From Massilia eurypsychrophila (GTDB taxonomy: Bacteria > Pseudomonadota > Gammaproteobacteria > Burkholderiales > Burkholderiaceae_D): a DNA stretch of 64,000 nt. This document shows, one piece after another, positions 57,378-64,000 of this stretch (position 1 is the stretch's first letter; the number at the start of each line of letters is the position of its first letter). The position numbers and the translations under genes are program-made. The stretch spans positions 1-64,000 of the forward strand of contig NZ_PDOC01000016.1 in assembly GCF_002760655.1 (NCBI RefSeq). Reading direction: 5' to 3'. The notes beneath the pieces are model-generated. The model had not been told where the DNA came from, made no database searches, and saw nothing but the letters and a program-made list of their open reading frames with translations.

Positions 57378-57482
57378 AACATTCCTTCAGGTTTGAAGTA
57401 ACAATATTGATAGCTTACCACCGGAAAGCGCGGCGCAGCGAGTAGCACCTCGGTCGCCGCCGCCGCCCGGCGATCCGCACTG

Positions 57483-58439
57483 TCAGGCCGCGCTCTGCCG
57501 GTCGACCGCTTGCAGCGCCAGCGTCGCCATGGTGCGAATGCCCTCATACGACTTGGCCGCGGCAATGAACCGGCCGTTGTGGCAAAAGCCGGCGTCGTGC
57601 ACGCCGGTCACCGCGGCGAGCTCGGCATCGCGCAAGCCGGCCCATTCCCCGGGCAGGTCGGCGCGTGCGGCAAAACTTTCCGAGCTGACCGGGATCGCAT
57701 GGATCATGTAGCGCTGCTCGGCGATGTTGTGGCTAATCACGAACAGCACCTTCGGCATTTCCTTGCGCACGACCTGGCTCCACGGCACGGCGCCGTTTTG
57801 CAGGAACAGCACCCTGCCGTCCTCGAGCACTTCCGCCTGCCTGACTTGCTGGACCGACAGCAACGCGCCGACCCGGTATTTGACGGCGTTGATCATGATG
57901 TCGGTGAGCAGCTCCGCCGCGCGGTGGAACTGGCTCAGCCGGTAGGCGGCGTCGGCCTCGCCGTATCCGACCCGTTGCTCGTCGAGCCAGTTGGGGTTGA
58001 AGCCGGATACCACCGCCGACAGCCCATAGCCGCCGGGCGCATTCTTGGCGGCGCCCACGTCGGACAAATCAAGGTATTGCACGACATCGGCATCGATCGC
58101 ATACGCCATCTCGGCCGCCGAGTTATCGGACAGGCGATGACCTGTATGCGTCTCGGCCAGGATGCTGACGCAGCGCGCGCCGTATTCCTTCCACACCAGG
58201 CCAGCGCTGGCGTACGGCACGCCGCTCTGGCGCGCGCCGGCAAAGCCCTTCTGGTGGTGGTCGAAACGTCCCGTGGCGGGATCCCAGATGCCGCCGACGT
58301 CGACCGCAAAATCGGCCGCCTCTACCTGCGCCGGATCGCGCGTGCGCACGACCTCCGACTGCGGGAACACAATCTTGAGCGCGGCCACAGCCCAGGCGTC
58401 GTCGGCGTGGAACTTGCCGCTGTGGGTGACAATTACCAT
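57483..58439 (-). CDS. MYG1 family exonuclease/metal-dependent hydrolase
   Basis: A 318-residue protein of the MYG1 (UPF0160/DHH-like) family. Metal-binding motifs: VTHSGKFHADDAWAVAAL at the N-terminus, DVGG (about 48-51), the DHH-like FDHHQKGF, and a later AEMAYAIDADVV. It probably acts as a 3'-5' RNA exonuclease or phosphoesterase. Start is the ATG giving MVIVTHSGKF. The upstream histidine-phosphatase frame overlaps its 5' end by over 300 bases. The region to telA (about 105 bases) is empty. Confidence 0.9.
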   Translation of the reverse strand: MVIVTHSGKFHADDAWAVAALKIVFPQSEVVRTRDPAQVEAADFAVDVGGIWDPATGRFDHHQKGFAGARQSGVPYASAGLVWKEYGARCVSILAETHTGHRLSDNSAAEMAYAIDADVVQYLDLSDVGAAKNAPGGYGLSAVVSGFNPNWLDEQRVGYGEADAAYRLSQFHRAAELLTDIMINAVKYRVGALLSVQQVRQAEVLEDGRVLFLQNGAVPWSQVVRKEMPKVLFVISHNIAEQRYMIHAIPVSSESFAARADLPGEWAGLRDAELAAVTGVHDAGFCHNGRFIAAAKSYEGIRTMATLALQAVDRQSAA

Positions 58440-59088
58440 TACAGATCCAATCTTTTTGATTTTCGCCGTGCGTCAATGCACCGCGTCTGCGCAATGATAC
58501 CGGTGCCGGGCCCGATCTGTCCGTCAACGAGAAACGTCCGATCATTCGCAGTGCGCCATTTGGCTCGACAGCAGCGACGGCCATCTCCCCCGGGCTCATG
58601 TGGCCACCGACGAGCGCCTGAATATTGACGTCGTGGGTGACCATGACAACGTTACCGGCGCCCCTGGCCGACTTCAGGTAGGCGCGCACGTCCCCCAGCT
58701 TGCGATCCCTGGCATCTGCCTCGTCGAGGAACATGGAATCGAGCATCGGTGCGGGCTCCACGCGCCCGAACGCCAGCTTCGCCGTGTCCAGACAGCGGCA
58801 CCACCGGCTGGACAACACCGCGGCAACCGGAATGCGCTCCTGCCGAAATCGTTCGCCTATTTTTGTGGCATCGGCGCGGCCGGCCTGGGACAGATTGCGC
58901 TGCGTCGCGCACTGCCCGAGTGCGAACCCAGACGGGTCGCCGATGCCGGGCACTGTCATGGCATGGCGCATCAAGATGACATGGCCGCCGGAGCGCAGGA
59001 CGCGCAACAGGTCCGCGCTGCCGGCAGCCACCACCGTCTGCGTGGACATTATCAGAATCAACAAGCCAAGATATGTTCGGCGCTGCAT
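58123..59088 (-). CDS. Histidine phosphatase family protein with overrun C-terminus
   Basis: A secreted (signal about 1-22, VVAAGSA) protein with the RHG-like motif ILMRHAMTVPG (His at about 41) and the second catalytic segment VMVTHDVNIQAL. The natural domain should end near RFSLTDRSGPAPVS (about residue 198), but no stop follows and the frame runs another 120 residues, 317 bases inside the MYG1 gene in a different frame, producing an Arg-rich tail. A lost stop or indel close to base 58480 is likely. The domain itself is intact. No clear partner gene. Confidence 0.75.
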   Translation of the reverse strand: MQRRTYLGLLILIMSTQTVVAAGSADLLRVLRSGGHVILMRHAMTVPGIGDPSGFALGQCATQRNLSQAGRADATKIGERFRQERIPVAAVLSSRWCRCLDTAKLAFGRVEPAPMLDSMFLDEADARDRKLGDVRAYLKSARGAGNVVMVTHDVNIQALVGGHMSPGEMAVAAVEPNGALRMIGRFSLTDRSGPAPVSLRRRGALTHGENQKDWICNGNCHPQRQVPRRRRLGCGRAQDCVPAVGGRAHARSGAGRGGRFCGRRRRHLGSRHGTFRPPPEGLCRRAPERRAVRQRWPGVEGIRRALRQHPGRDAYRSSPVR

Positions 59089-59487
59089 ATTGATCCAAGG
59101 TAGACGCGCACGCGGTGGCGCAACGTTGTTTCGATTTTTTCGGACGCGACAGATCAGCGGCTCGATCAGATATCAGGATACCCTCTGCCGGCGCCAACGT
59201 CGACGCGGCATCGTCGTTGGCAGCCCCCGGCATCGCGATCCCCTCAACGCGCTATACTTTCAAGCATGGTGAACAAGGTCTGCATCTCCGCAAACTGTAT
59301 CGGTTCGTCCCTGAACGAGGGTGCATCGCGTGCGCCGGTCGTCACCAGCTCGCGCTTTCACTCGCACCTCGCCTGGCTTTCGCCGGCTCGGTGAGGCAAC
59401 GGTCGGCATAGCCGCCCATCTTCGCCTCTCCGAGCCGCCCCTGCTTACCGCAATCCGCAAGCACAACCGACACCAGGAGAGTTACCC
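59089..59487. other. Intergenic spacer before rnk
   Basis: About 400 bases. A TATACT box (59253-59258) could serve a promoter for rnk, with no good -35. A 42-codon frame beginning at 59266 follows it by seven bases but shows no protein family or signal, so I do not call it a gene. Nothing else evident. Confidence 0.5.
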
Positions 59488-59895
59488 ATGAAACCACCCA
59501 TCACAATCTCATCGCTCGATGCCGAGCGTCTTGAAACGCTGGCCGGCGCAACGTCGCCGCCCGCCGACGCCAGCCGTCAGGCGCTGCTCGATGAACTGGC
59601 GCGCGCCGACATCGTCGAGCCGCAGGACATGCCGCCAGGCGTAGTGACGATGAATTCCACCGTGCGTTTTGAAATCGATGCACCCGGCGAGCAGTTCTGC
59701 CTGACGCTGGCCTACCCGAAGGACATGGACCGGCTGTCGAACGGCATCTCCATCCTGACTCCGATTGGCACCGCGCTGCTCGGCCTGTCTGTGGGCGACA
59801 CCATCGACTGGCCGCGGCCGGACGGACAGTTGCTGCAAGTGCGACTGTTGGAGGTGCTGTACCAGCCCGAGCGCGCCGGCGAATACTTTCGCTGA
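59488..59895 (+). CDS. rnk: Regulator of nucleoside diphosphate kinase (Rnk)
   Basis: A 135-residue Rnk/GreA-like protein: a short helical N-terminus (SSLDAERLETL) and the C-terminal GreA/GreB FKBP-like domain with MNSTVRFEI, LTLAYPKDMD, ISILTPIGTALLGLSVGDTIDWP. Rnk binds RNA polymerase near the secondary channel and modulates nucleoside diphosphate kinase levels. AGGAGAG lies about seven bases before the ATG. Two hairpins follow, the second a true terminator. Confidence 0.93.
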   Translation: MKPPITISSLDAERLETLAGATSPPADASRQALLDELARADIVEPQDMPPGVVTMNSTVRFEIDAPGEQFCLTLAYPKDMDRLSNGISILTPIGTALLGLSVGDTIDWPRPDGQLLQVRLLEVLYQPERAGEYFR

Positions 59896-59898
59896 GGA

Positions 59899-59924
59899 CT
59901 GCTGATCCTTGCCCGGATCAGCAG
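59899..59924. repeat. Perfect 10-bp hairpin right after rnk
   Basis: CTGCTGATCC (59899-59908) pairs exactly with 59915-59924 around a six-base loop, but is followed by AAAAAT rather than a T-run. It starts four bases after the rnk stop and could protect the mRNA end or pair with the next hairpin. Confidence 0.6.
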
Positions 59925-59940
59925 AAAAATATCCCCAACA

Positions 59941-59967
59941 CGCCAACCGATGCAGGTTGGCGTTTTT
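59941..59967 (+). terminator. Terminator after rnk
   Basis: CGCCAACC (59941-59948) pairs with GGTTGGCG (59955-59962) over GATGCA and runs into TTTTTATT. Confidence 0.85.
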
Positions 59968-60016
59968 ATTTGGCGTGCCCGTTACTGTTTGTCATTTGTA
60001 ACTCGTTGTAACTATG

Positions 60017-60063
60017 TGCGGTAGACCGCATAGGGATTTCCAATAGGAACTGTATAAACAGTT
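60017..60063. promoter_or_regulatory. Two palindromes upstream of the ice-binding gene
   Basis: TGCGGT-AG-ACCGCA (60017-60030) and AACTGT-ATAA-ACAGTT (60048-60063) are perfect inverted repeats, about 90-130 bases before the ATG. They have operator character. The second is not a LexA box (CTG-N6-CAG, not N10). Confidence 0.5.
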
Positions 60064-60149
60064 TCATGCAAACGGTCCCCGCGCCGGCGACTCCACTCTG
60101 CCCTGAAAAACCAGGCTCGGGAGCCGCAACAAAATAAAAAGGAACCACC

Positions 60150-60911
60150 ATGATCCGATTCGAGACCAAGCCGCAAGCCTTACTTTTGGCAACGATCCTG
60201 AGCGCGCTGTTAGCGGCGCCCGGAGTGGCGAGCGCAGGTCCGTCGGCGCGCATTCAGGCGCCGGTCAAGCTCGGCTCGGCGATGACGTTTGCGCTTCTAA
60301 GCAAAACCGGCATCACCAATGTGTACGCCTCAGTCATTACCGGCGACGTCGGCGCCAGCCCGATTACCGGCGCGGCAATCGGGCTGAGCTGCGGCGAGAT
60401 TGCCGCCGGCATCCTCTACACCGTCGACTACGCCGGCCCGCTGCCATGCAGCGTGACGGCGGCCACCTTGCTGACTGCGGCGGTGAGCGACATGGAAGCT
60501 GCCTACACCGACGCTGCCGGCCGCGTCCTGCCTGACTTTACCGAACTCGGTTCCGGCGAAATCGGCGGCAAGACGCTGGTGCCGGGCCTGTACAAATGGG
60601 GCACCGACGTCAAGATCTCGACCGATGTCACGTTGGCGGGCGGTCCGACCGACATCTGGATTTTCCAGGTCGCCGGGGGCATCCATCAAGCGAGCGCAAC
60701 GCGTGTCACGCTGACCGGCGGCGCACTGGCCAAAAACGTCTTCTGGCAGGCCGCCGGCGCAGTGTCGATCGGCACCACCGCCCACTTTCAGGGCGTGATG
60801 CTGGCCAAGACGATGGTTGCCGTCAAGACCGGCGCATCGGTCAACGGACGCCTGCTCGCCCAGACCGCCGTGACGCTCGAGAAGAACACCATCACACAGC
60901 CCGCCCCGTAA
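60150..60911 (+). CDS. DUF3494 ice-binding (antifreeze) family protein
   Basis: A 253-residue secreted protein (signal about 1-29, ending VASA-G) of the DUF3494 ice-binding fold. Typical elements: the N-terminal LGSAMTFALLSKTGITN, ITGDVGASPITG, LPDFTELGSGEIGGKTLVPGLYKW, TDIWIFQVAGG, ALAKNVFWQAAGAVSIGTTAHFQGVMLAKT and a final NGRLLAQTAVTLEKNTIT. The beta-helix carries a flat ice-binding face. It implies cold or freeze-thaw adaptation, or sometimes surface adhesion. Own promoter region and terminator, so a single-gene unit. Confidence 0.93.
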   Translation: MIRFETKPQALLLATILSALLAAPGVASAGPSARIQAPVKLGSAMTFALLSKTGITNVYASVITGDVGASPITGAAIGLSCGEIAAGILYTVDYAGPLPCSVTAATLLTAAVSDMEAAYTDAAGRVLPDFTELGSGEIGGKTLVPGLYKWGTDVKISTDVTLAGGPTDIWIFQVAGGIHQASATRVTLTGGALAKNVFWQAAGAVSIGTTAHFQGVMLAKTMVAVKTGASVNGRLLAQTAVTLEKNTITQPAP

Positions 60912-60954
60912 GCGAGACCAGGCGTTTCGACGCCGCCACCAGTCATGCAAAACG

Positions 60955-60980
60955 ACGCCAACCTTAGGGTTGGCGTTTTT
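60955..60980 (+). terminator. Terminator after the ice-binding gene
   Basis: ACGCCAACC (60955-60963) pairs with GGTTGGCGT (60968-60976) over TTAG and runs into TTTTT. Same core stem as three other terminators in the window. Confidence 0.85.
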
Positions 60981-61144
60981 GCGTGGGCGCAGCTATGAAC
61001 GCCGACTGCAGGCCGCGCATGAGAAGGCGTCGGTGCGCCGGGCTTTCCAGGCGCGGCCTATACTAATTTTCCGCCACACGGCATCGCTGCAGCGATCACC
61101 GATGACGCGAGCGATTTTCGATTAATTTACTGACAGGGGGTAGC

Positions 61145-61402
61145 ATGCAAACAAGCTGGATTATCTCGGCCAATGCAGGCCGGGCGCGATTTTTTGAGGA
61201 GTCCGATCCCGCGGAGCCGCTGCAAGAAATCGAGGACATGGTCAATACCGCGGTGCGCTTGCGCGTGCTGGAAACAGAGTCCGACAAGATCGGGCCGACC
61301 GCGGCAGCTGGCAGCGGCCACAACATCGGAGGTCACAGGCCCACAACACCAGCCGCGGTGGTTGGTGTTGGGCGACCTGGTAGCACCCATTCCCACTGCT
61401 GA
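61145..61402 (+). pseudogene. Truncated host-attachment-like protein
   Basis: The first 60 or so residues (SWIISANAGRARFFEESD, LQEIEDMVNTAVRLR, TESDKIGPTAA...) follow the start of the 'host attachment protein' family, usually about 140-150 residues. The rest of the domain is missing; after GHNIGG comes an unrelated 20-residue tail to a stop. Upstream is a GGGGG-containing possible RBS. Probably a remnant, though an 85-residue product could still be made. Confidence 0.6.
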
Positions 61403-61408
61403 AAGTGC

Positions 61409-61487
61409 GTTTCATAATGTGAACTCATCTGGTTGCGAGGCGGCGGCCTGCATCTCATTTTCTAAAAATATGTTTCATATTGTGATA
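61409..61487. promoter_or_regulatory. Twin TTTCATAnTGTGA sites upstream of aceA
   Basis: GTTTCATAATGTGAAC (61409-61424) and GTTTCATATTGTGATA (61472-61487) match at 13 of 16 positions. They are 63 bases apart, six DNA turns, so they lie on the same helix face. They resemble operators of IclR-family regulators (TTTCAnnnnTGAAA-like). Located 200-280 bases before aceA in an AT-rich stretch. Confidence 0.55.
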
Positions 61488-61688
61488 TGACTATCGTAGT
61501 CTGTTGATTATTAACGATATTTTTTCAGTTATATGTCTTATATAAGAGTTCTCTCGGCGCCGTAAAACGTCTATCATGGTTACAGGTTGTTGAGCTTTGT
61601 TTGGTTGCCTCGCCGGTTGGATCGCGGGCAGCCCCAGCTACAGAACGAACTGTTTCCATATTCGATGTTTACTTACCGGGAGATTCAC

Positions 61689-63272
61689 ATGTCACAGTAC
61701 CAAGACGATATCCAAGCCATCGCAGCACTCAAGGACAAGGAAGGCAGCGCCTGGAACGCCATCAACCCTGAGTCCGCCGCACGCATGCGCGCGCAGAACC
61801 GCTTCAAGACCGGCCTCGACATTGCCAAGTACACGGCCAAGATCATGCGCGACGACATGGCCGCCTACGACGCCGATTCGTCCAAGTACACCCAGTCGCT
61901 CGGTTGCTGGCACGGTTTCATCGGCCAGCAGAAGATGATTTCGATTAAGAAGCACTTCAACAGCACCGACCGTCGTTACCTCTACCTGTCCGGCTGGATG
62001 ATCGCCGCCCTGCGCTCCGAGTTCGGCCCGCTGCCTGACCAGTCGATGCACGAAAAGACCGCCGTTGCCGACCTGATCCGCGAGCTGTACACCTTCCTGC
62101 GCCAGGCCGATGCGCGCGAACTGGGCGGCCTGTTCCGCCAGCTCGACACCGCCGCCGAAGGCGCCGCCAAGCAAGCGATCCAGGACCAGATCGACAACCA
62201 CATCACCCACGTGGTGCCGATCATCGCCGACATCGACGCCGGTTTCGGCAATGCCGAAGCGACCTACCTGATGGCCAAGCAGATGATCGAAGCGGGCGCT
62301 TGCTGCATCCAGATCGAAAACCAGGTGTCCGACGAAAAGCAATGCGGCCACCAGGACGGTAAAGTCACGGTCCCGCATGAAGACTTCCTGGCCAAGATTC
62401 GCGCCGTGCGTTACGCGTTCCTGGAACTGGGCGTCGACGATGGCCTGATCGTAGCCCGTACCGACTCGCTCGGCGCCGGCCTGACCAAGCAGATTGCCGT
62501 CACCCGCGAGCCAGGCGACCTGGGCGACCAGTACAACTCGTTCCTCGACGTCGAAGAAGTGTCGACCGAATCGATGGCCAACGGCGACGTCGTCATCAAG
62601 CGCGACGGCAAGCTGCTGCGTCCGAAGCGCCTGGCCAGCAACCTGTTCCAGTTCCGCGCGGACACGGGCGCGGAGCGTTGCGTGCTCGATTGCATCACCT
62701 CGCTGCAAAACGGCGCCGACCTGCTGTGGATCGAAACCGAAAAACCGCACATCGCCCAGATCGGCGGCATGGTCAGCGAAATCCGCAAGGTCATTCCGAA
62801 CGCCAAGCTGGTGTACAACAACAGCCCATCGTTCAACTGGACGCTGAACTTCCGCCAGCAGATCTTCGACCAGATGAAGAGCGAAGGCAAGGACGTGTCC
62901 GCCTACGAGCGCACGCAGTTGATGAGCGTCGAGTACGACGACAGCGAACTGGCGCTTGCCGCGGACGAAAAGATCCGCACCTTCCAGGCCGATTCGGCCC
63001 GCGAAGCCGGCATCTTCCATCACCTGATCACGCTGCCTACTTACCACACGGCCGCACTGTCGACCGACAACCTAGCCAAGGAATACTTCGGCGACCAGGG
63101 CATGCTGGGCTATGTCGCCGGCGTACAGCGCAAGGAAATCCGCCAGGGCATCGCCTGCGTCAAGCACCAGAACATGTCAGGCTCGGACATCGGCGACGAT
63201 CACAAGGACTACTTCAGCGGCGACGCTGCGCTGAAAGCATCCGGCGCGCACAACACGATGAACCAGTTCTAA
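61689..63272 (+). CDS. aceA: Isocitrate lyase (long form)
   Basis: A 527-residue glyoxylate-cycle enzyme, of the longer proteobacterial type. It cleaves isocitrate to succinate and glyoxylate. Active-site region SDEKQCGHQDGKVTVPHEDF holds the catalytic Cys-Gly-His, with IADIDAGFGNAEATY, IVARTDSLGAGL and YNNSPSFNWTLNF around it. The ATG at 61689 gives the usual MSQYQDDIQAI start; upstream codons are non-family. It is a stand-alone unit with a strong terminator at 63294-63324 and probable operators upstream. Confidence 0.96.
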   Translation: MSQYQDDIQAIAALKDKEGSAWNAINPESAARMRAQNRFKTGLDIAKYTAKIMRDDMAAYDADSSKYTQSLGCWHGFIGQQKMISIKKHFNSTDRRYLYLSGWMIAALRSEFGPLPDQSMHEKTAVADLIRELYTFLRQADARELGGLFRQLDTAAEGAAKQAIQDQIDNHITHVVPIIADIDAGFGNAEATYLMAKQMIEAGACCIQIENQVSDEKQCGHQDGKVTVPHEDFLAKIRAVRYAFLELGVDDGLIVARTDSLGAGLTKQIAVTREPGDLGDQYNSFLDVEEVSTESMANGDVVIKRDGKLLRPKRLASNLFQFRADTGAERCVLDCITSLQNGADLLWIETEKPHIAQIGGMVSEIRKVIPNAKLVYNNSPSFNWTLNFRQQIFDQMKSEGKDVSAYERTQLMSVEYDDSELALAADEKIRTFQADSAREAGIFHHLITLPTYHTAALSTDNLAKEYFGDQGMLGYVAGVQRKEIRQGIACVKHQNMSGSDIGDDHKDYFSGDAALKASGAHNTMNQF

Positions 63273-63293
63273 GTTCGCGCAAGCCAGGCACAG

Positions 63294-63324
63294 AAAGCCG
63301 ACTCGGCACGAGTCGGCTTTTTTA
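63294..63324 (+). terminator. Terminator after aceA
   Basis: AAAGCCGACTC (63294-63304) pairs perfectly with GAGTCGGCTTT (63310-63320) over a GGCAC loop, followed by more T. It can also end the convergent LysR gene. Confidence 0.88.
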
Positions 63325-64000
63325 CGTGTCGATCTGCCGCTTGAGCAGCGCCAGCATCGCCTCCGCCGCCGGCGACAGCGAGCGCTCCCTGCGCTTGACC
63401 ACGCCGATGGAACGGCGAATCACCGGGTCGACCAGCGGTCGGCGCACCAGTCCATCGGCGCTGATCACATCGGCGGCCATCGTCGGCAACGCCGCCACGC
63501 CAAGTTGCTCGACGACCATGGCGCCGATCGTGGCCAGGTGATCGATCTCGAATGCCGGGTGAAAGCCGATCCCGTTCTGCAACGCGGCCGCTTCGACGTA
63601 CTGCCGCACGCTGGTATGGCGCGACATCGAGATATGCGGAAACGCCAGCGTGTCGACCAGGCGCACGGCGCCGCTCACCTGCCCGAGCGGATGGCCGCGC
63701 GAGGCCAGCAAGACGAACGTGTCGGTGGTCAGGGGAATGTAATCGAGGTCCCGATAGGTCGGGTTGGCGGCAGTGATCGCAAAGTCGACGCGCCCTTCCC
63801 GCACCAGCTCGAACGCCGGCTCCGACAAGGTATCGGCCAACGACAAGGTGATGTCCGGATACTGCTCGCCGAAAGCGCGGAACAGGCGCGGCACGATGCG
63901 CGCCGCCAGTGATGGCAGCGCGGCCAGCGCCACCCGTCCGCGCCGCAGCGCCGACACATCGCGCACCGCGGTCACGGTGCGTTCTATGTCAGACAGCAAC
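63322..64000 (-). CDS. LysR family transcriptional regulator, C-terminal part (runs off the window)
   Basis: At least 225 residues of a LysR-type regulator. The visible part is the substrate-binding domain: LRRGRVALAALPSLAARIVPR, then YPDITLSLADTLSEPAFELVREGRVDFAI, and a central HPLGQVSGAVRLVDT region. The N-terminal helix-turn-helix lies beyond base 64000. Its stop falls in the T-run of the convergent aceA terminator, so the two genes end back to back. Target unknown; no evidence ties it to aceA. Confidence 0.9.
   Translation of the reverse strand, partial: LLSDIERTVTAVRDVSALRRGRVALAALPSLAARIVPRLFRAFGEQYPDITLSLADTLSEPAFELVREGRVDFAITAANPTYRDLDYIPLTTDTFVLLASRGHPLGQVSGAVRLVDTLAFPHISMSRHTSVRQYVEAAALQNGIGFHPAFEIDHLATIGAMVVEQLGVAALPTMAADVISADGLVRRPLVDPVIRRSIGVVKRRERSLSPAAEAMLALLKRQIDT

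Noticed and set aside
59266-59394. 42-codon frame seven bases after a TATACT box
   Set aside because: No -35, RBS, family or signal features; likely chance.
60048-60063. AACTGTATAAACAGTT as a LexA (SOS) box
   Set aside because: The arms are CTG-N6-CAG; LexA in proteobacteria needs CTG-N10-CAG, and the downstream gene is an ice-binding protein.

Overview
The window is chromosomal DNA of a GC-rich betaproteobacterium, most likely an Oxalobacteraceae member of the Massilia/Duganella/Janthinobacterium type. Grounds are the apaG-rpe and gph-trpE-trpG-trpD-lysE-trpC gene orders, the long-form isocitrate lyase, the TorF-like porin and the codon use. This placement is inferred from gene order and protein character, without a database search.

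Left end (1-20 kb), mostly core. An rRNA operon promoter and leader read leftward out of the window. Then come a lipoprotein phospholipase D, an enoyl-CoA hydratase, apaG, a long near-perfect 30-bp-arm hairpin of REP type, and rpe. A complete potassium system follows (a 29-aa ORF, kdpF, kdpA, kdpB, kdpC, kdpD, kdpE) with a TorF-like porin upstream of it. This block separates rpe from gph, which usually sit together. The kdp operon and the porin share a four-half-site operator with identical internal spacing. gph is followed by a Trp-rich leader peptide and attenuator, then trpE-trpG-trpD-lysE-trpC and a small lipoprotein.

Middle (20-28 kb): a short spacer with repeats resembling an insertion-sequence end, a membrane protein, an M61 peptidase, a MocA-like nucleotidyltransferase with a two-subunit molybdenum hydroxylase (IorA/IorB type), a DsbC-family protein and a UbiH-family monooxygenase, all on the minus strand.

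Accessory zone (28-53 kb). An intact tRNA-Phe(GAA) at 28.2 kb is followed by three decayed tRNA-Phe copies at 38.5, 51.5 and 53.0 kb. Between them lie an ABC exporter with its adaptor, a CcdB toxin with an antitoxin that looks like an AbrB/CcdA chimera, a SOUL protein, a PhoD phosphatase, a TetR-yqhD-DJ-1 electrophile-defence locus with two matching operators, a DUF2256 protein, a di-haem peroxidase, a UDG-like protein, gdhA, a DUF885 peptidase, MarC, a broken BCCT transporter, a DUF819 protein and a frameshifted porin. Fragments of msrA, the antitoxin and a J-domain gene are also present. No integrase or transposase gene was found.

Right end (53-64 kb): a four-gene minus-strand TelA/TerD operon whose two uncharacterised members are a J-domain-like protein and a protein with four copies of a short acidic motif; a MYG1 hydrolase overlapped by a histidine phosphatase that has lost its stop; rnk; a DUF3494 ice-binding protein; a truncated host-attachment-like gene; aceA with twin palindromes upstream; and the C-terminal part of a LysR regulator at the window edge.
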